A stretch of DNA of 64,000 nucleotides from JAJDGF01 sp031549325 (GTDB taxonomy: Bacteria; Bacillota; Clostridia; Christensenellales; Aristaeellaceae): contig JAVBQA010000018.1 of the NCBI GenBank assembly GCA_031549325.1, positions 27,868-91,867 of the forward strand, read 5' to 3'. The notes beneath the pieces are model-generated. The model had not been told where the DNA came from, did not search any database, and was given only the letters and a program-made list of their open reading frames with translations. Below are positions 38,506 to 46,983 of this stretch, piece by piece; position 1 is the first letter of the stretch, and each line of letters begins with the position of its first letter. The position numbers and the translations under genes are program-made.

Positions 38506-39765
38506 TTACTGCTTGGCGATCATTTCGTTCAGGAAGTCAAAGGCCTCCTGCGCGGCGGTCTGGGTGTCCTTGGTTCCGAACGCCACCTCCTGGCAGATGC
38601 GCTTGAAGCCGTCGGTGAACTCCTGGTCGTTGGGGACGTTGGGATCCATGGGGGTGGTGTGGCCGGCGGCGATGGCGTACAGGTCGTAGATCATCTGGTC
38701 GACCGGGGTGGCCTGCTCGGCGATCGCGGCGCGCACATTGGCGTTGGCCGAAATGCCGCGGTCGTTGCCCAGCACCAGGCCCACCTCCGGGGTGTTCACA
38801 AAGAAGTTGATGAACTTGGCGGCGGCGTCCTGCACCTTGCTCTGCTTGTTGACGCAGAAGTACTGGCTGGGCATGATCCAGGCGGCGTTCTTGTCCATGT
38901 CGGGCAGCGGCATGATGGCCAGCTCGTCCTGCATCGCGTCCTGATAGCCCACCAGCTGGTTGCTGTACAGCACGCACATGGCGGCCTTGCCCGCCACCAT
39001 GGAGGAGGTGTCCACGCCCTGCTCAGAGTACTGCGCGCTGGTCTCCGCGTCGGGCACCAGGCCCTTTTCGCGCCAGCCCTGCCACATGTCCAGGAAGTCC
39101 TTGATGACGGCCGCGTCGGCCTTGGTCACGCCCTCGCTGGTGTAGAGGGGCTTGTCCATCTGGCGGCTGTAGAAGCTGACGTAGTTGGTGTTGTGGCCGC
39201 TGTTGTCGGCCATGGGGAACATGCCCTCGGGTAGCAGCGGCTTGATCTTCTCGCAGTAAGCGGCCAGATCCGCCCAGCTGGCGCCCGGCGCGGGCAGCTC
39301 GGCGCCGGCGCTCTCCAGCGCCGTCTTGTTGTACACGATGCCCATCATGTTGGTGCCCAGGCACAGCCCGTAGGTGTTGCCGTCGATCGTGGCGGAATCG
39401 ATGACGCCCTGGTCGATGCCCGAGATGTCAATCAGGTTGCCGAAGAAGCCGTTCAGCGGCATCAGCACATCTTTCTTCACGTAATCGGGGTAGTTGCCGC
39501 CGAACTGGATCACGTCCGGCGCGTTGCCGCCGGCCACCTGGGTGGCCAGCTTGTCCCAGTAGCTGTCGCCGCCCATGTATTCGGGCACGACCTTGATGTC
39601 CGGATTGGCGGCCTCAAACAGCTCGACCACCTTCAGCGTCTTTTCGTGGCGCGAGTCGCCGCCCCACCACACGATGCGCAGCTCGGTCTGCGCGGCCGCG
39701 CGGGCGGTCAGCCCGAGGCCCAGGACCATCGAGAGAACGAGCACCAGGCAAAGCAACCTCTTCAT
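38506..39765 (-). CDS. Sugar ABC transporter substrate-binding lipoprotein/protein
   Basis: A 419-residue extracytoplasmic solute-binding protein of the SBP_bac_1 cluster. A signal peptide (MKRLLCLVLVLSMVLGLGL) is followed by LRIVWWGGDSRHEKTLKVV, KLATQVAGGNAPDVIQFGG, YNKTALESAG and a C-terminal DFLNEMIAK typical of sugar binders. The Cys in the signal is not in a convincing lipobox, so membrane anchoring is uncertain. It is third in an operon after two permease genes. The ligand is unknown, but GH4 and an alpha/alpha-barrel glycosidase downstream point to an oligosaccharide. GGAGGA precedes the start. Confidence 0.94.
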   Translation of the reverse strand: MKRLLCLVLVLSMVLGLGLTARAAAQTELRIVWWGGDSRHEKTLKVVELFEAANPDIKVVPEYMGGDSYWDKLATQVAGGNAPDVIQFGGNYPDYVKKDVLMPLNGFFGNLIDISGIDQGVIDSATIDGNTYGLCLGTNMMGIVYNKTALESAGAELPAPGASWADLAAYCEKIKPLLPEGMFPMADNSGHNTNYVSFYSRQMDKPLYTSEGVTKADAAVIKDFLDMWQGWREKGLVPDAETSAQYSEQGVDTSSMVAGKAAMCVLYSNQLVGYQDAMQDELAIMPLPDMDKNAAWIMPSQYFCVNKQSKVQDAAAKFINFFVNTPEVGLVLGNDRGISANANVRAAIAEQATPVDQMIYDLYAIAAGHTTPMDPNVPNDQEFTDGFKRICQEVAFGTKDTQTAAQEAFDFLNEMIAKQ

Positions 39766-39816
39766 GAACAGATTCCTCCTAAGCTCATTGTTTTGTTGTA
39801 CGCAAAGGGGCGCGTG

Positions 39817-40665
39817 TTACCCCTTGATACCGGTGGTTGCGATCCCCTGCACGAAATACTTCTGCAGCGAGAAGAACAGCGCGAAGCAGGGCGCCATGGA
39901 CAGCACGGACATCGCGAACATCGGCCCCCAGCTGGACTGGCCGGACGAGTCCATGAACATCCGAAGCCCCAGGGTCACGGTGTACTTGGCGGGCGTGTTC
40001 AGGTACAGCAGCTGGTTGAAGAAGTCGTCCCACGTCCAAAGAAAGCTGAACAGCGCGGTGGTGACCATGGCGGGCACGCACAGCGGCACGATGATCCGGA
40101 AGAAGATGCCGACTTTGCCGCAGCCGTCCAGCGTGGCCGATTCGTCCAGATCCTTGGGCAGCCCGCGCACGAACTGCACCAGCAGGAACACAAAGAACGC
40201 GTCGGTCGCCAGCAGCTTGGGCGCGATCAGCGGCAGATAGCTGTCCACCCAGCCGAAGTTGTTGAACATCACGTAGCGGGGGATGGTGGTCACGTGGGTG
40301 GGCAGCATGATGGACAGCATCATGATCCCGAACCACAGCCCCTTCAGCGCGAATTTCAGCCGCCCGAACGCGTAAGCGGCCATCGAGCAGGACACGATGT
40401 TGCACACCACCACGCAGCCGCACACCAGCAGCGAGTTGGCGAAGAACGCGCTGAAATGGATGCGCCCCACGCCCTGCCAGCCCTTGATGTAGTGCTCGAA
40501 GGAGAAGCTCCCGGACAGCAGGCTCGGGTCGGTGAAGATGGTGTTGCCCGGCTTGAGCGAGCTGCTGATCAGCCACAGCACCGGATACAGCATCAGCACG
40601 CCGAACGCGATGATGACGGCGTGGGCGCAGCCCTTGCCCAGAATGGATCGCAGTTTTTTGTTCAT
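39817..40665 (-). CDS. Sugar ABC transporter permease (MalG/UgpE-like)
   Basis: A 282-residue integral membrane protein with about six membrane segments. The cytoplasmic EAA-type loop is DLDESATLDGCGKVGIFFRIIVPL, which docks the ATPase. It ends QKYFVQGIATTGIKG, usual for this permease class. It starts 5 bp after the stop of the partner permease. No ATPase gene is in the locus, so a shared MsiK-like ATPase encoded elsewhere probably drives transport. Confidence 0.94.
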   Translation of the reverse strand: MNKKLRSILGKGCAHAVIIAFGVLMLYPVLWLISSSLKPGNTIFTDPSLLSGSFSFEHYIKGWQGVGRIHFSAFFANSLLVCGCVVVCNIVSCSMAAYAFGRLKFALKGLWFGIMMLSIMLPTHVTTIPRYVMFNNFGWVDSYLPLIAPKLLATDAFFVFLLVQFVRGLPKDLDESATLDGCGKVGIFFRIIVPLCVPAMVTTALFSFLWTWDDFFNQLLYLNTPAKYTVTLGLRMFMDSSGQSSWGPMFAMSVLSMAPCFALFFSLQKYFVQGIATTGIKG

Positions 40666-40670
40666 CGGCG

Positions 40671-41579
40671 TCACTCCCCGCTGCCGTAGCTGACCCACCC
40701 GCCCGACGAGCGGAAGATCAGCGCCGTCAGGATTCCGATGATCAGCAGCAGCACCCAGGCCATCGCGGAGGCGTAGCCCATCTCGTAATAGTAGAAGCCC
40801 TTGGTGTAGAGGTAGAGCGTGTAAAACATGGTGCTGTCCAGCGGGCCGCCCTTGCCCGCGCTGATGACGAACGCCTGGGTGAACGCCTGAAACGCGCTGA
40901 TCATCTGCATCACCAGGTTGAACAGGATCACCGGGGACAGGGCGGGCAGCGTGATGCGGAAGAACTTGGTCAAGGGGCCCGCGCCGTCCACGCTGGCGGC
41001 CTCGTAGTATTCGTCCGGAATCTGCTTCAGCCCGGCCAGAAAGATGATCATGGAGCTGCCAAACTGCCAAACGGTGAGCAGCACCAGCGTGTACAGCGCG
41101 TACCGCGGGTTGGCGATCCAGGCGGGCGGGTTCACAAAGCCCATCATCTTCAGGAACACGTTGACCACGCCGTCCCCCGAGAACAGCCGCTTCCACAGCA
41201 TGGCAATGGCCACCGAGCCGCCGAGCAGGGTGGGGATGTAGTACACCGCGCGGTACAGCCCGATCAGCCGCAGCTTCTGGTTCATGATCTGCGCGATCAC
41301 CAGCGCGAACGCAAGCTTCAGCGGCACCGCCAGGAACACATAGGTGAACGTGACCTGAAGCGACTTCAGATAGGTCTTGTCGGCGGTGAACATCTTGATG
41401 TAATTGGCCATGCCGGCCCACCTGGGCGCGGTCAGCATGTCGAACTGCGTGAAAGAATAGTAGAGCGACTGAATCATGGGGTACAGCGTCAGCACGAAGA
41501 ACCCCAGCAGCCAGGGCGCGAGAAACAGGTATCCCGTCGCGTTGTCGTGAAGGGATCGCCTCAAGGCGCGTCGTTGCAT
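40671..41579 (-). CDS. Sugar ABC transporter permease (MalF/UgpA-like)
   Basis: A 302-residue membrane protein with six predicted segments, opening YLFLAPWLLGFFVLTLYPM. The EAA loop reads YYEAASVDGAGPLTKFFRITLP. It is the first gene of the operon and is transcribed from the divergent control region it shares with the LacI-type regulator. With the next two genes it forms the membrane and binding parts of one importer. Confidence 0.94.
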   Translation of the reverse strand: MQRRALRRSLHDNATGYLFLAPWLLGFFVLTLYPMIQSLYYSFTQFDMLTAPRWAGMANYIKMFTADKTYLKSLQVTFTYVFLAVPLKLAFALVIAQIMNQKLRLIGLYRAVYYIPTLLGGSVAIAMLWKRLFSGDGVVNVFLKMMGFVNPPAWIANPRYALYTLVLLTVWQFGSSMIIFLAGLKQIPDEYYEAASVDGAGPLTKFFRITLPALSPVILFNLVMQMISAFQAFTQAFVISAGKGGPLDSTMFYTLYLYTKGFYYYEMGYASAMAWVLLLIIGILTALIFRSSGGWVSYGSGE

Positions 41580-41617
41580 GCGTTTGTCCCCTTTCAGCGG
41601 CCTTTGTTGCGTAAAGT

Positions 41618-41705
41618 TGTAACTATTTACACATGGATTATAGCGTCATACACAAATGAAGTCAATAGGTCTTGCGTGATTTTGTGAAAAATGATAACAT
41701 GTTAT
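41618..41705. promoter_or_regulatory. Divergent promoters with two related operators (ABC operon and LacI regulator)
   Basis: Minus strand: TTGACT (41660-41665), 17 bp, TATAAT (41637-41642), with palindrome TGTAACTATTTACA (41618-41631) at the start site. Plus strand: TTGCGT (41672-41677), 17 bp, TAACAT (41695-41700), overlapped by the palindrome ATAACATGTTAT (41694-41705). The two share an RTAAC..TTAY pattern, so the encoded LacI protein probably represses both directions. Confidence 0.75.
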
Positions 41706-41732
41706 GTGGAATCAGTTACGGAGGCGGAAGAG

Positions 41733-42719
41733 ATGAACATTCGCGACATTGCGGCGCGCTGCGGCGTGTCGGTGGCCACGGTTTCGCGCGTCATCAACGA
41801 CAGCAAGAGCGTCAGCGAAAAGACCCGCGAGAAGGTGCTGCGCGAGATGCGCGAGCAGGGCTTCACCCCCAACGCCTTCGCGCGCGGGCTGGGGCTGAAC
41901 TCCATGCGCATGGTGGGCATCCTGTGCACCGATGTGGCCAATCCGTTCTACGCGCGGGCGGTGTCGCTGCTCTCGCTGCGCCTGCGCGGCAAGGGCCTGG
42001 ACACGCTGCTCAGCTGCTGCGGCACGGCGCTGGAAGAAAAGAAGAAGTGCCTGTCCATGCTGCTGCAAAAGCGGGTGGACGCCATCGTGCTGGTGGGCGC
42101 GGCGTTCCGCGAGCGGCGGGACAACCGCCACATCATCGAGGCCGCGCGGCAGGTGCCGGTTTTCCTCATCAACGCGCTGCTGGAGCAGCCCAATGTGTAT
42201 TGCGTGCTGTGCGACGAGCGCGAGGCCATGCGCGCCGGCGTGAAGCGGCTGGCGGCGGCGGGCTGCCGGAGGATTCTGTATCTGCACGACATGACGGGCT
42301 GGGCCTGGGCGGGCAGCCAGAAGCTGGACGGGTTCCGCCAGGGCATGCTGGAGGCGGGGCTGGCCCCGGACGGCGAGCTGATCCAGGCCGTGGATTCGGG
42401 CGTGGGCGCCGCCCAGGCGCGGGTGGCGCGGATGCTTCGGCAGGGCGCGGGGTTCGACGGGGTGATCGCCTCGGAGGATGTGCTGGCCGTGGGCGCGCTG
42501 AAGGCTTGCGGTGAGGCAGGGCTGCGCGTGCCGATTGTCGGCTTCAACAACTCGCTTTTGTGCGAGTGCACCACGCCCACGCTGAGCAGCGTGGACAACA
42601 TGCTGGATTCGCTGTGCCCCGCCGCCGTGGACATGCTGGACCGGCTGCTGCTGGGCGGCGCGGCGCCGAACGTGGTGACGGTGTCGGCGGCGCTCGTCGA
42701 GCGGGAAACCTTTCCATAA
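41733..42719 (+). CDS. LacI-family transcriptional regulator
   Basis: A 328-residue repressor. The LacI-type DNA-binding head reads MNIRDIAARCGVSVATVSRVINDSKSVS in two overlapping helices, with a hinge around FARGLGLNSMRMVG, then a type I periplasmic-binding fold that binds a sugar effector. It is divergent from the ABC/GH4 operon and very likely controls it. GGAGG lies 8 nt before the ATG; an earlier ATG overlaps the promoter. Confidence 0.94.
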   Translation: MNIRDIAARCGVSVATVSRVINDSKSVSEKTREKVLREMREQGFTPNAFARGLGLNSMRMVGILCTDVANPFYARAVSLLSLRLRGKGLDTLLSCCGTALEEKKKCLSMLLQKRVDAIVLVGAAFRERRDNRHIIEAARQVPVFLINALLEQPNVYCVLCDEREAMRAGVKRLAAAGCRRILYLHDMTGWAWAGSQKLDGFRQGMLEAGLAPDGELIQAVDSGVGAAQARVARMLRQGAGFDGVIASEDVLAVGALKACGEAGLRVPIVGFNNSLLCECTTPTLSSVDNMLDSLCPAAVDMLDRLLLGGAAPNVVTVSAALVERETFP

Positions 42720-42728
42720 AAGGAAAAC

Positions 42729-42756
42729 GGCGGGCCGATGCGCTCATCAGCCCGCC
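42729..42756 (+). terminator. Hairpin after the LacI gene
   Basis: GGCGGGC pairs with GCCCGCC around an inner GATG/CATC stem, 9 bp past the lacI stop. A run of seven Ts follows about 30 bp later. It lies between convergent genes. Confidence 0.55.
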
Positions 42757-42792
42757 CCGCGCCCCGGCCGCCTGTGCGTGGGCGTTCTTTTT

Positions 42793-43992
42793 TTATCCTC
42801 TGAGCGGCTCCAGGCACCGCGCCAGAATCCCGTTCATGTGCGCGATCAGCACGCCGTAATTCACCATGGGCACGCCCTGCGCCTGGGCCTGGTCGACCCG
42901 CGCGCGCATCTGCGCCGCGGTCAGCATGCAGCCGCCGCAGTGAACCACCAGTTTATAGGGCGACAGGTCCTCCGGGAAAGCGCCCCCGCTGGTGAAGTGG
43001 AATTCCGGCTGCGCCCCGGTGTGCGCGCGCAGCCAGCCGGGGATCTTGACCGTGCCGATGTCCTCGCACTGGCGGTGGTGGGTGCAGCCCTCCGAGACCA
43101 GCACGGCGTCGCCGTCCCTCAGGGAGTCGGCCGTTTCCGTGCCGGCCACCAGCGCGTCCAGATCGCCCTTGTAGCGCGCGAACAGCATCGAAAACGAGGT
43201 CAGCGGCAGCTCCTTCGGCGTCTGTCTGGCGATGGCGCCAAACACCTGCGAGTCGGTTACGACCAGCGCGGGCGGGGAGTTCAGCAGGCCCAGCGCGGCC
43301 CCGTATTCGACATCCCGCGTCACGACGGGGATCGCCCCGCCCTCCAGCAGATCGCGGATCACCTGCTGCTGGGGCAGGATCAGCCGTCCCTTGGGCGCGC
43401 CCGGATCGATGGGCGTCACCAGCACGCAGGCCTGGCCGGGGCCGACCAGGTCGCGCACCAGCAAGCGCGCCGGGTCGTCCGGCTTCATGCCGGCCAGCAG
43501 CGCCAAAAGCGCTTGGACGCCTTCTCCTGTGCTGGCGCTGACGGGCAGCAAGCGGGCCCCGTATTGTTCGGCCAGCGCCTCCCACCGGGCGTCTGCGCCC
43601 AGATCCGCCTTGTTGGCCGCGATGACCAGCGGTTTTTGCTGTTGCCTGGCTTGCGCGAGAAAGGCGCGCTCCCCATCGGTTGGGGCCTGGCTGCCGTCGG
43701 CCACGAACAGCAGGATGTCGCAGCCGGGAAGCTCCCGCATCGCCCGGGCCACCCGCTGCCGCCCGAGCGCGCTGTCGTCGTCCAGTCCGGCGGTGTCGAT
43801 CAGCGTCACCGGGCCAAGGGGCAGCAGCTCCATCGCCTTTTTCACCGGGTCGGTGGTGGTGCCGCGCCGAGCGGACACGATGGACACGCTCTGCCCGGTC
43901 AGCGCGTTGAGGAGGCTGGATTTGCCCGCGTTGGCGCGCCCAAAGATCGCGATGCGCGCGCGGGACGCCTCGGGGGTCTGGTTCATGCTCAT
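42793..43992 (-). CDS. hydF: [FeFe]-hydrogenase maturation GTPase HydF
   Basis: A 399-residue scaffold GTPase on which the 2Fe subcluster of the hydrogenase H-cluster is completed and delivered. The GTPase part has Walker A GRANAGKSSLLNAL, switch RRGTTTDPV, DTAG and NKAD. The C-terminal domain has the cluster ligands in SEGCTHHRQCED and VVHCGGCML. It is the last gene of the hyd operon. GGAG lies 5 nt before the ATG at 43992. No hydrogenase structural gene is in the window. Confidence 0.95.
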   Translation of the reverse strand: MSMNQTPEASRARIAIFGRANAGKSSLLNALTGQSVSIVSARRGTTTDPVKKAMELLPLGPVTLIDTAGLDDDSALGRQRVARAMRELPGCDILLFVADGSQAPTDGERAFLAQARQQQKPLVIAANKADLGADARWEALAEQYGARLLPVSASTGEGVQALLALLAGMKPDDPARLLVRDLVGPGQACVLVTPIDPGAPKGRLILPQQQVIRDLLEGGAIPVVTRDVEYGAALGLLNSPPALVVTDSQVFGAIARQTPKELPLTSFSMLFARYKGDLDALVAGTETADSLRDGDAVLVSEGCTHHRQCEDIGTVKIPGWLRAHTGAQPEFHFTSGGAFPEDLSPYKLVVHCGGCMLTAAQMRARVDQAQAQGVPMVNYGVLIAHMNGILARCLEPLRG

Positions 43993-44009
43993 GGGCGCTC
44001 CTTTTTTCA

Positions 44010-45065
44010 TCATGCGGGGTTGCGCGGCGTGTTCAGGCGCGGTTCGCCCAGGCGGCAGTGGTCGCCGCGCCCGAAATCCGGGGTGAATCCGGCGACGGCG
44101 ACGCTGTCCATGATCTGGCGCAGGCCCTCGTCGACGCCGCTGTCGATGCCGATCTTGCCGTCATACAGCAGGTAATCCCCCCGGCGCTCGGTGGGGGTGA
44201 GGTTGGGCATGACCACGTTGGCCCCCGCCCTAAGGCCCAGCTCGCGCCCGCCGGGCACCAGCGTGCCCAGCGCCGTGGTGGCGGGCAGCATCGCCTGGGG
44301 CAGCAGCAGCCGGACCAGCGCCAGCATGGTCAGCGTCAGGGACAGGGAACCGGGCGGTTCGCCCGCGAACGGCGTGTCCGACTGGGGCAAGAAGGGCCCG
44401 ATGCCCACCATCTCGGGCTGAAGCGCCTTCAAAAACAGCATGTCCTGAGCCAGCGTTTCAAACGTCTGCCCCGGGCTGCCCGCCATGAACCCCGCGCCCA
44501 CCTGGAACCCCAGCTCCTTCAGCGCGAACAGGCAGCGCTTGCGGGAATCCAGCGTCTGCGCGGGCGGGTGCAGCCGCGCGAAGTGGGCGGCGTCGGCGGT
44601 CTCATGGCGCAGCAGGTAGCGGTCGGCGCCCGCTTGGCGCAGCCGCTTGTACATCTCCGGGGGCAGCTCGCCCATGGACAGCGTCAGCGCGGCGCCGGGG
44701 AACTCGGCCTTGATGCGTTCCACGACGTTCACCATCTGCCCGCCGTTGTAAACCCCGTCCTCGCCGCCCTGCAGCACGAAGCTGTGAAAGCCGCGCTCGC
44801 GCCCGGCGCGCACGCAGCACAGGATTTCCTCCGGGGACAGCCGGTAGCGGCGCACGCCCTTGTTGCCCCTGCGCAGCCCGCAGTAGTAGCAGTCCATCCG
44901 GCAGACGTTGCTGAACTCCACCAGGCCGCGGAAGAACACCCGGTGACCATAGTAGGGCAGCCGCGCCTGGTCGGCGGCGCGCAGCAACGCCCCGGACGGC
45001 CCCCGCGCCTCCCGCTCGATCAGGGCCGCCCACTCCGCCTTGTTCAGCGCGCCCAGATCATACAT
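44010..45065 (-). CDS. hydE: [FeFe]-hydrogenase maturation radical SAM enzyme HydE
   Basis: A 351-residue radical SAM enzyme that processes a cysteine-bound iron complex on the way to the dithiomethylamine bridge of the H-cluster. CRMDCYYCGLR carries the C-x3-C-x2-C cluster motif, and VLQGGEDG is the SAM-binding GGE. HydE-specific stretches include LSMGELPPEMY and DRYLLRHETAD. Its ATG overlaps the hydG stop by 8 nt (ATGTATGA), so the two are translationally coupled. It ends 17 bp before hydF. Confidence 0.95.
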   Translation of the reverse strand: MYDLGALNKAEWAALIEREARGPSGALLRAADQARLPYYGHRVFFRGLVEFSNVCRMDCYYCGLRRGNKGVRRYRLSPEEILCCVRAGRERGFHSFVLQGGEDGVYNGGQMVNVVERIKAEFPGAALTLSMGELPPEMYKRLRQAGADRYLLRHETADAAHFARLHPPAQTLDSRKRCLFALKELGFQVGAGFMAGSPGQTFETLAQDMLFLKALQPEMVGIGPFLPQSDTPFAGEPPGSLSLTLTMLALVRLLLPQAMLPATTALGTLVPGGRELGLRAGANVVMPNLTPTERRGDYLLYDGKIGIDSGVDEGLRQIMDSVAVAGFTPDFGRGDHCRLGEPRLNTPRNPA

Positions 45066-46452
45066 ACAAATCACGCTCGCCGGCCCGGATGCGCTCGATG
45101 TTCTCGCGGGTCTTTTCGCGCATGACATCGCTCGCGATGTTGGGCAGCTGCTGCCCGATCAGCGCCTCGGTCTTGGCCTGGAACGCGTCGCTGCCGTAAT
45201 CCATGGCGTACTCCATCAGCGTCATCAGCCCGTTGGGCAGGCACACGTTCTTGATGTTGCCGCTCTTGGCCAGGCTCATGAATCGGTCGCCGGTTCTCCC
45301 CTTTCGGTAGCAGGCCGTGCAGAAGCTCGGCACCACGCCCTCGTCCATCAGCCAGTCGATGATCTCGGCGGCGGAGCGGTTGTCGGCCACCTCGAACTGG
45401 GAGGACTTGCTCTCCCGCCTGGCGTAGCCGCCCACCTCCACCGCGGAGCCGCCGCTGACCTGGGAGACGCCGATGCCGATCAGCTTTTTTCTCATGTCCA
45501 CGCGCTCGCGGGTGGAGATGATCATGCCGGTGTAGGGAACCGCCAGCCGCAGCACCGCCACCAGCTTCAGGAACTCGGCGTCGCTCGGGATGTGTTTGGC
45601 GACGGAGGCGTCCGCGCCGTCAGCCTTCTGGATGCGCGGCACCGAAATCGTGTGGAACCCCACGCCGTATTCTTGCTCCAGGTGCTCGCCGTGCAGCATC
45701 AGCGCGATCACCTCGAACCGGTAGTCGTACAGCCCGAACAGTACGCCCGCGCCCACGTCTTCGATCCCGGCCCGCATGGCGCGGTCAAACGCCGTCAGGT
45801 GGTAGAAGTAGTCGCGCTTCGGGCCGCCCGCGTGCACCGCCTCGTAGGTGGGGTGGTGGTAAGTCTCCTGGAACAGGATGTAGGTGCCGATGCCCGCGTC
45901 GTGCAGCTTTTTGTAGTCCTCCACGGTGGTGGCGGCAATGTTCACGTTGCAGCGCCGGATGTCGCCGTTCCCGAACTTCATGTCGTACACAGTTTTGAGC
46001 ACGTCAGTGACGTAGTCGATGGGGCAGTTGACCGGGTCTTCGCCCGCCTCCAGGGCCAGCCGCTTGTGGCCCATGGCCTCGAGCAGCCTGACCTCTTCGC
46101 GCACTTCGTCAAGCGTCAGCTTGCGGCGCTCGAATTGGTGGTGGCAGTTGAACCCGCAGTACAGGCAGTTGTTCACGCAGTAATCGCTGACGTACAGCGG
46201 CGCGAACAGCACGATGCGGTCGCCGTAAATATGGCGCTTGATTTTGTTGGCGATGCGAAAGATGCGCAGGATGTGCTCGGCGCTGTCCGTGCAGATCAGC
46301 GCCGCCACCTCCCGGTGGGACAGGCCCTGCAGGCGGTCGGCCTTGTCCAGGATGCGGTCGAGCGCCTCGGCGGGGGTGTCCGAAGCCGAGGCCAGCAGCG
46401 ACTGGATGTAGTCGTGGTCGATGAAAGGTTTGTCAAAGCCGTAGTGTTTCAT
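45058..46452 (-). CDS. hydG: [FeFe]-hydrogenase maturation radical SAM enzyme HydG
   Basis: A 464-residue tyrosine lyase that splits tyrosine into p-cresol, CO and cyanide to make the Fe(CO)2CN synthon of the H-cluster. The radical SAM motif is CVNNCLYCGFN. The C-terminal auxiliary cluster cysteines are in CTACYRKGRTGDRFM, the HydG signature that separates it from ThiH. LEAGEDP is the GGE-equivalent. GGGAGGAA precedes the ATG. It is the second gene of the operon, after the TM1266-type regulator. Confidence 0.96.
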   Translation of the reverse strand: MKHYGFDKPFIDHDYIQSLLASASDTPAEALDRILDKADRLQGLSHREVAALICTDSAEHILRIFRIANKIKRHIYGDRIVLFAPLYVSDYCVNNCLYCGFNCHHQFERRKLTLDEVREEVRLLEAMGHKRLALEAGEDPVNCPIDYVTDVLKTVYDMKFGNGDIRRCNVNIAATTVEDYKKLHDAGIGTYILFQETYHHPTYEAVHAGGPKRDYFYHLTAFDRAMRAGIEDVGAGVLFGLYDYRFEVIALMLHGEHLEQEYGVGFHTISVPRIQKADGADASVAKHIPSDAEFLKLVAVLRLAVPYTGMIISTRERVDMRKKLIGIGVSQVSGGSAVEVGGYARRESKSSQFEVADNRSAAEIIDWLMDEGVVPSFCTACYRKGRTGDRFMSLAKSGNIKNVCLPNGLMTLMEYAMDYGSDAFQAKTEALIGQQLPNIASDVMREKTRENIERIRAGERDLYV

Positions 46453-46515
46453 GGGTGTTCCTCCCTCGATGCCGTGACAACCATTCATGCAGCCGATGGA
46501 GGGGTTTTGTTGGGG

Positions 46516-46776
46516 TTACTCTGGCCGGATGGCCTCGCCCGCGATGGACGCCTTTACCGTCACGCCCGGGAGTTTCCCGAGCTTCCCGGTGAACGCGTTG
46601 ATCCGGTCCAGCTCGGACACCACCGTCAGCGCGATCAGCGCCACGCCGCTCTTTTCGAACGGGATGCCCATCCGGCCGCGCAGCATGTCGTTGTACTCGG
46701 ACACCACGTCGTTGAACGCGCGCTGGGTGACCCGGGGCTGTTCCAGAATGACCGAGATGATCGCCGCCCGCCTCAT
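46516..46776 (-). CDS. TM1266-family putative iron-only hydrogenase system regulator
   Basis: An 86-residue protein with a ferredoxin-like/ACT fold (RRAAIISVILEQP, GVALIALTVVSELDRINAFT, LPGVTVKASIAG). Members are regularly encoded at the head of hydE/F/G operons and are called putative hydrogenase regulators, but DNA binding has not been shown to my knowledge. The NikR C-terminal domain is a structural relative. It is the first gene here, 63 bp before hydG, and its leader has attenuator-like structure. Confidence 0.88.
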   Translation of the reverse strand: MRRAAIISVILEQPRVTQRAFNDVVSEYNDMLRGRMGIPFEKSGVALIALTVVSELDRINAFTGKLGKLPGVTVKASIAGEAIRPE

Positions 46777-46791
46777 GGCTGCTGCCCCCTT

Positions 46792-46906
46792 AAAAAGAAT
46801 GTTCCCCTCCGGCTGACGGCCAAAGGGGAACAGCGAATGACGCTTTTGCTCACCTCGGGCGAATCAGACGAATCTTCTTCGGAAGGCACGGGGTTTTTTG
46901 CTGTTC
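46792..46906 (-). promoter_or_regulatory. Candidate attenuator or riboswitch in the hyd operon leader
   Basis: On the minus strand GAACAGC (46900-46906) can pair with GCTGTTC (46828-46834) and enclose about 65 nt. The GTTC of that 3' arm also starts a second stem, GTTCCCCT (46824-46831) with AGGGGAAC (46801-46808), followed by TTTTT (46792-46796) just before the ribosome site. The two pairings exclude each other, the usual logic of a terminator/antiterminator switch. An upstream hairpin, CGCGAGT with ACTTGCG, lies in the same leader. I do not recognise the enclosed sequence as a known aptamer class. Confidence 0.55.
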
Positions 46907-46954
46907 ACACATCGCAAGTGGTTACTCGCGTCGCATGAATGGTTGTTCAGATGC

Positions 46955-46983
46955 ATCATAGCAGATGGATAGGAATTTGTCAA
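46955..46983 (-). promoter_or_regulatory. Promoter of the hyd maturation operon
   Basis: On the minus strand, TTGACA (46978-46983), 17 bp, TATGAT (46955-46960). It predicts a leader of about 170 nt. The -35 overlaps the stop codon of the upstream fucosidase gene. Confidence 0.85.

Noticed and set aside
42793..46776. An [FeFe]-hydrogenase structural gene within the maturation operon
   Set aside because: All frames in the operon are accounted for by hydF, hydE, hydG and the TM1266-type gene; no H-cluster motif is present.
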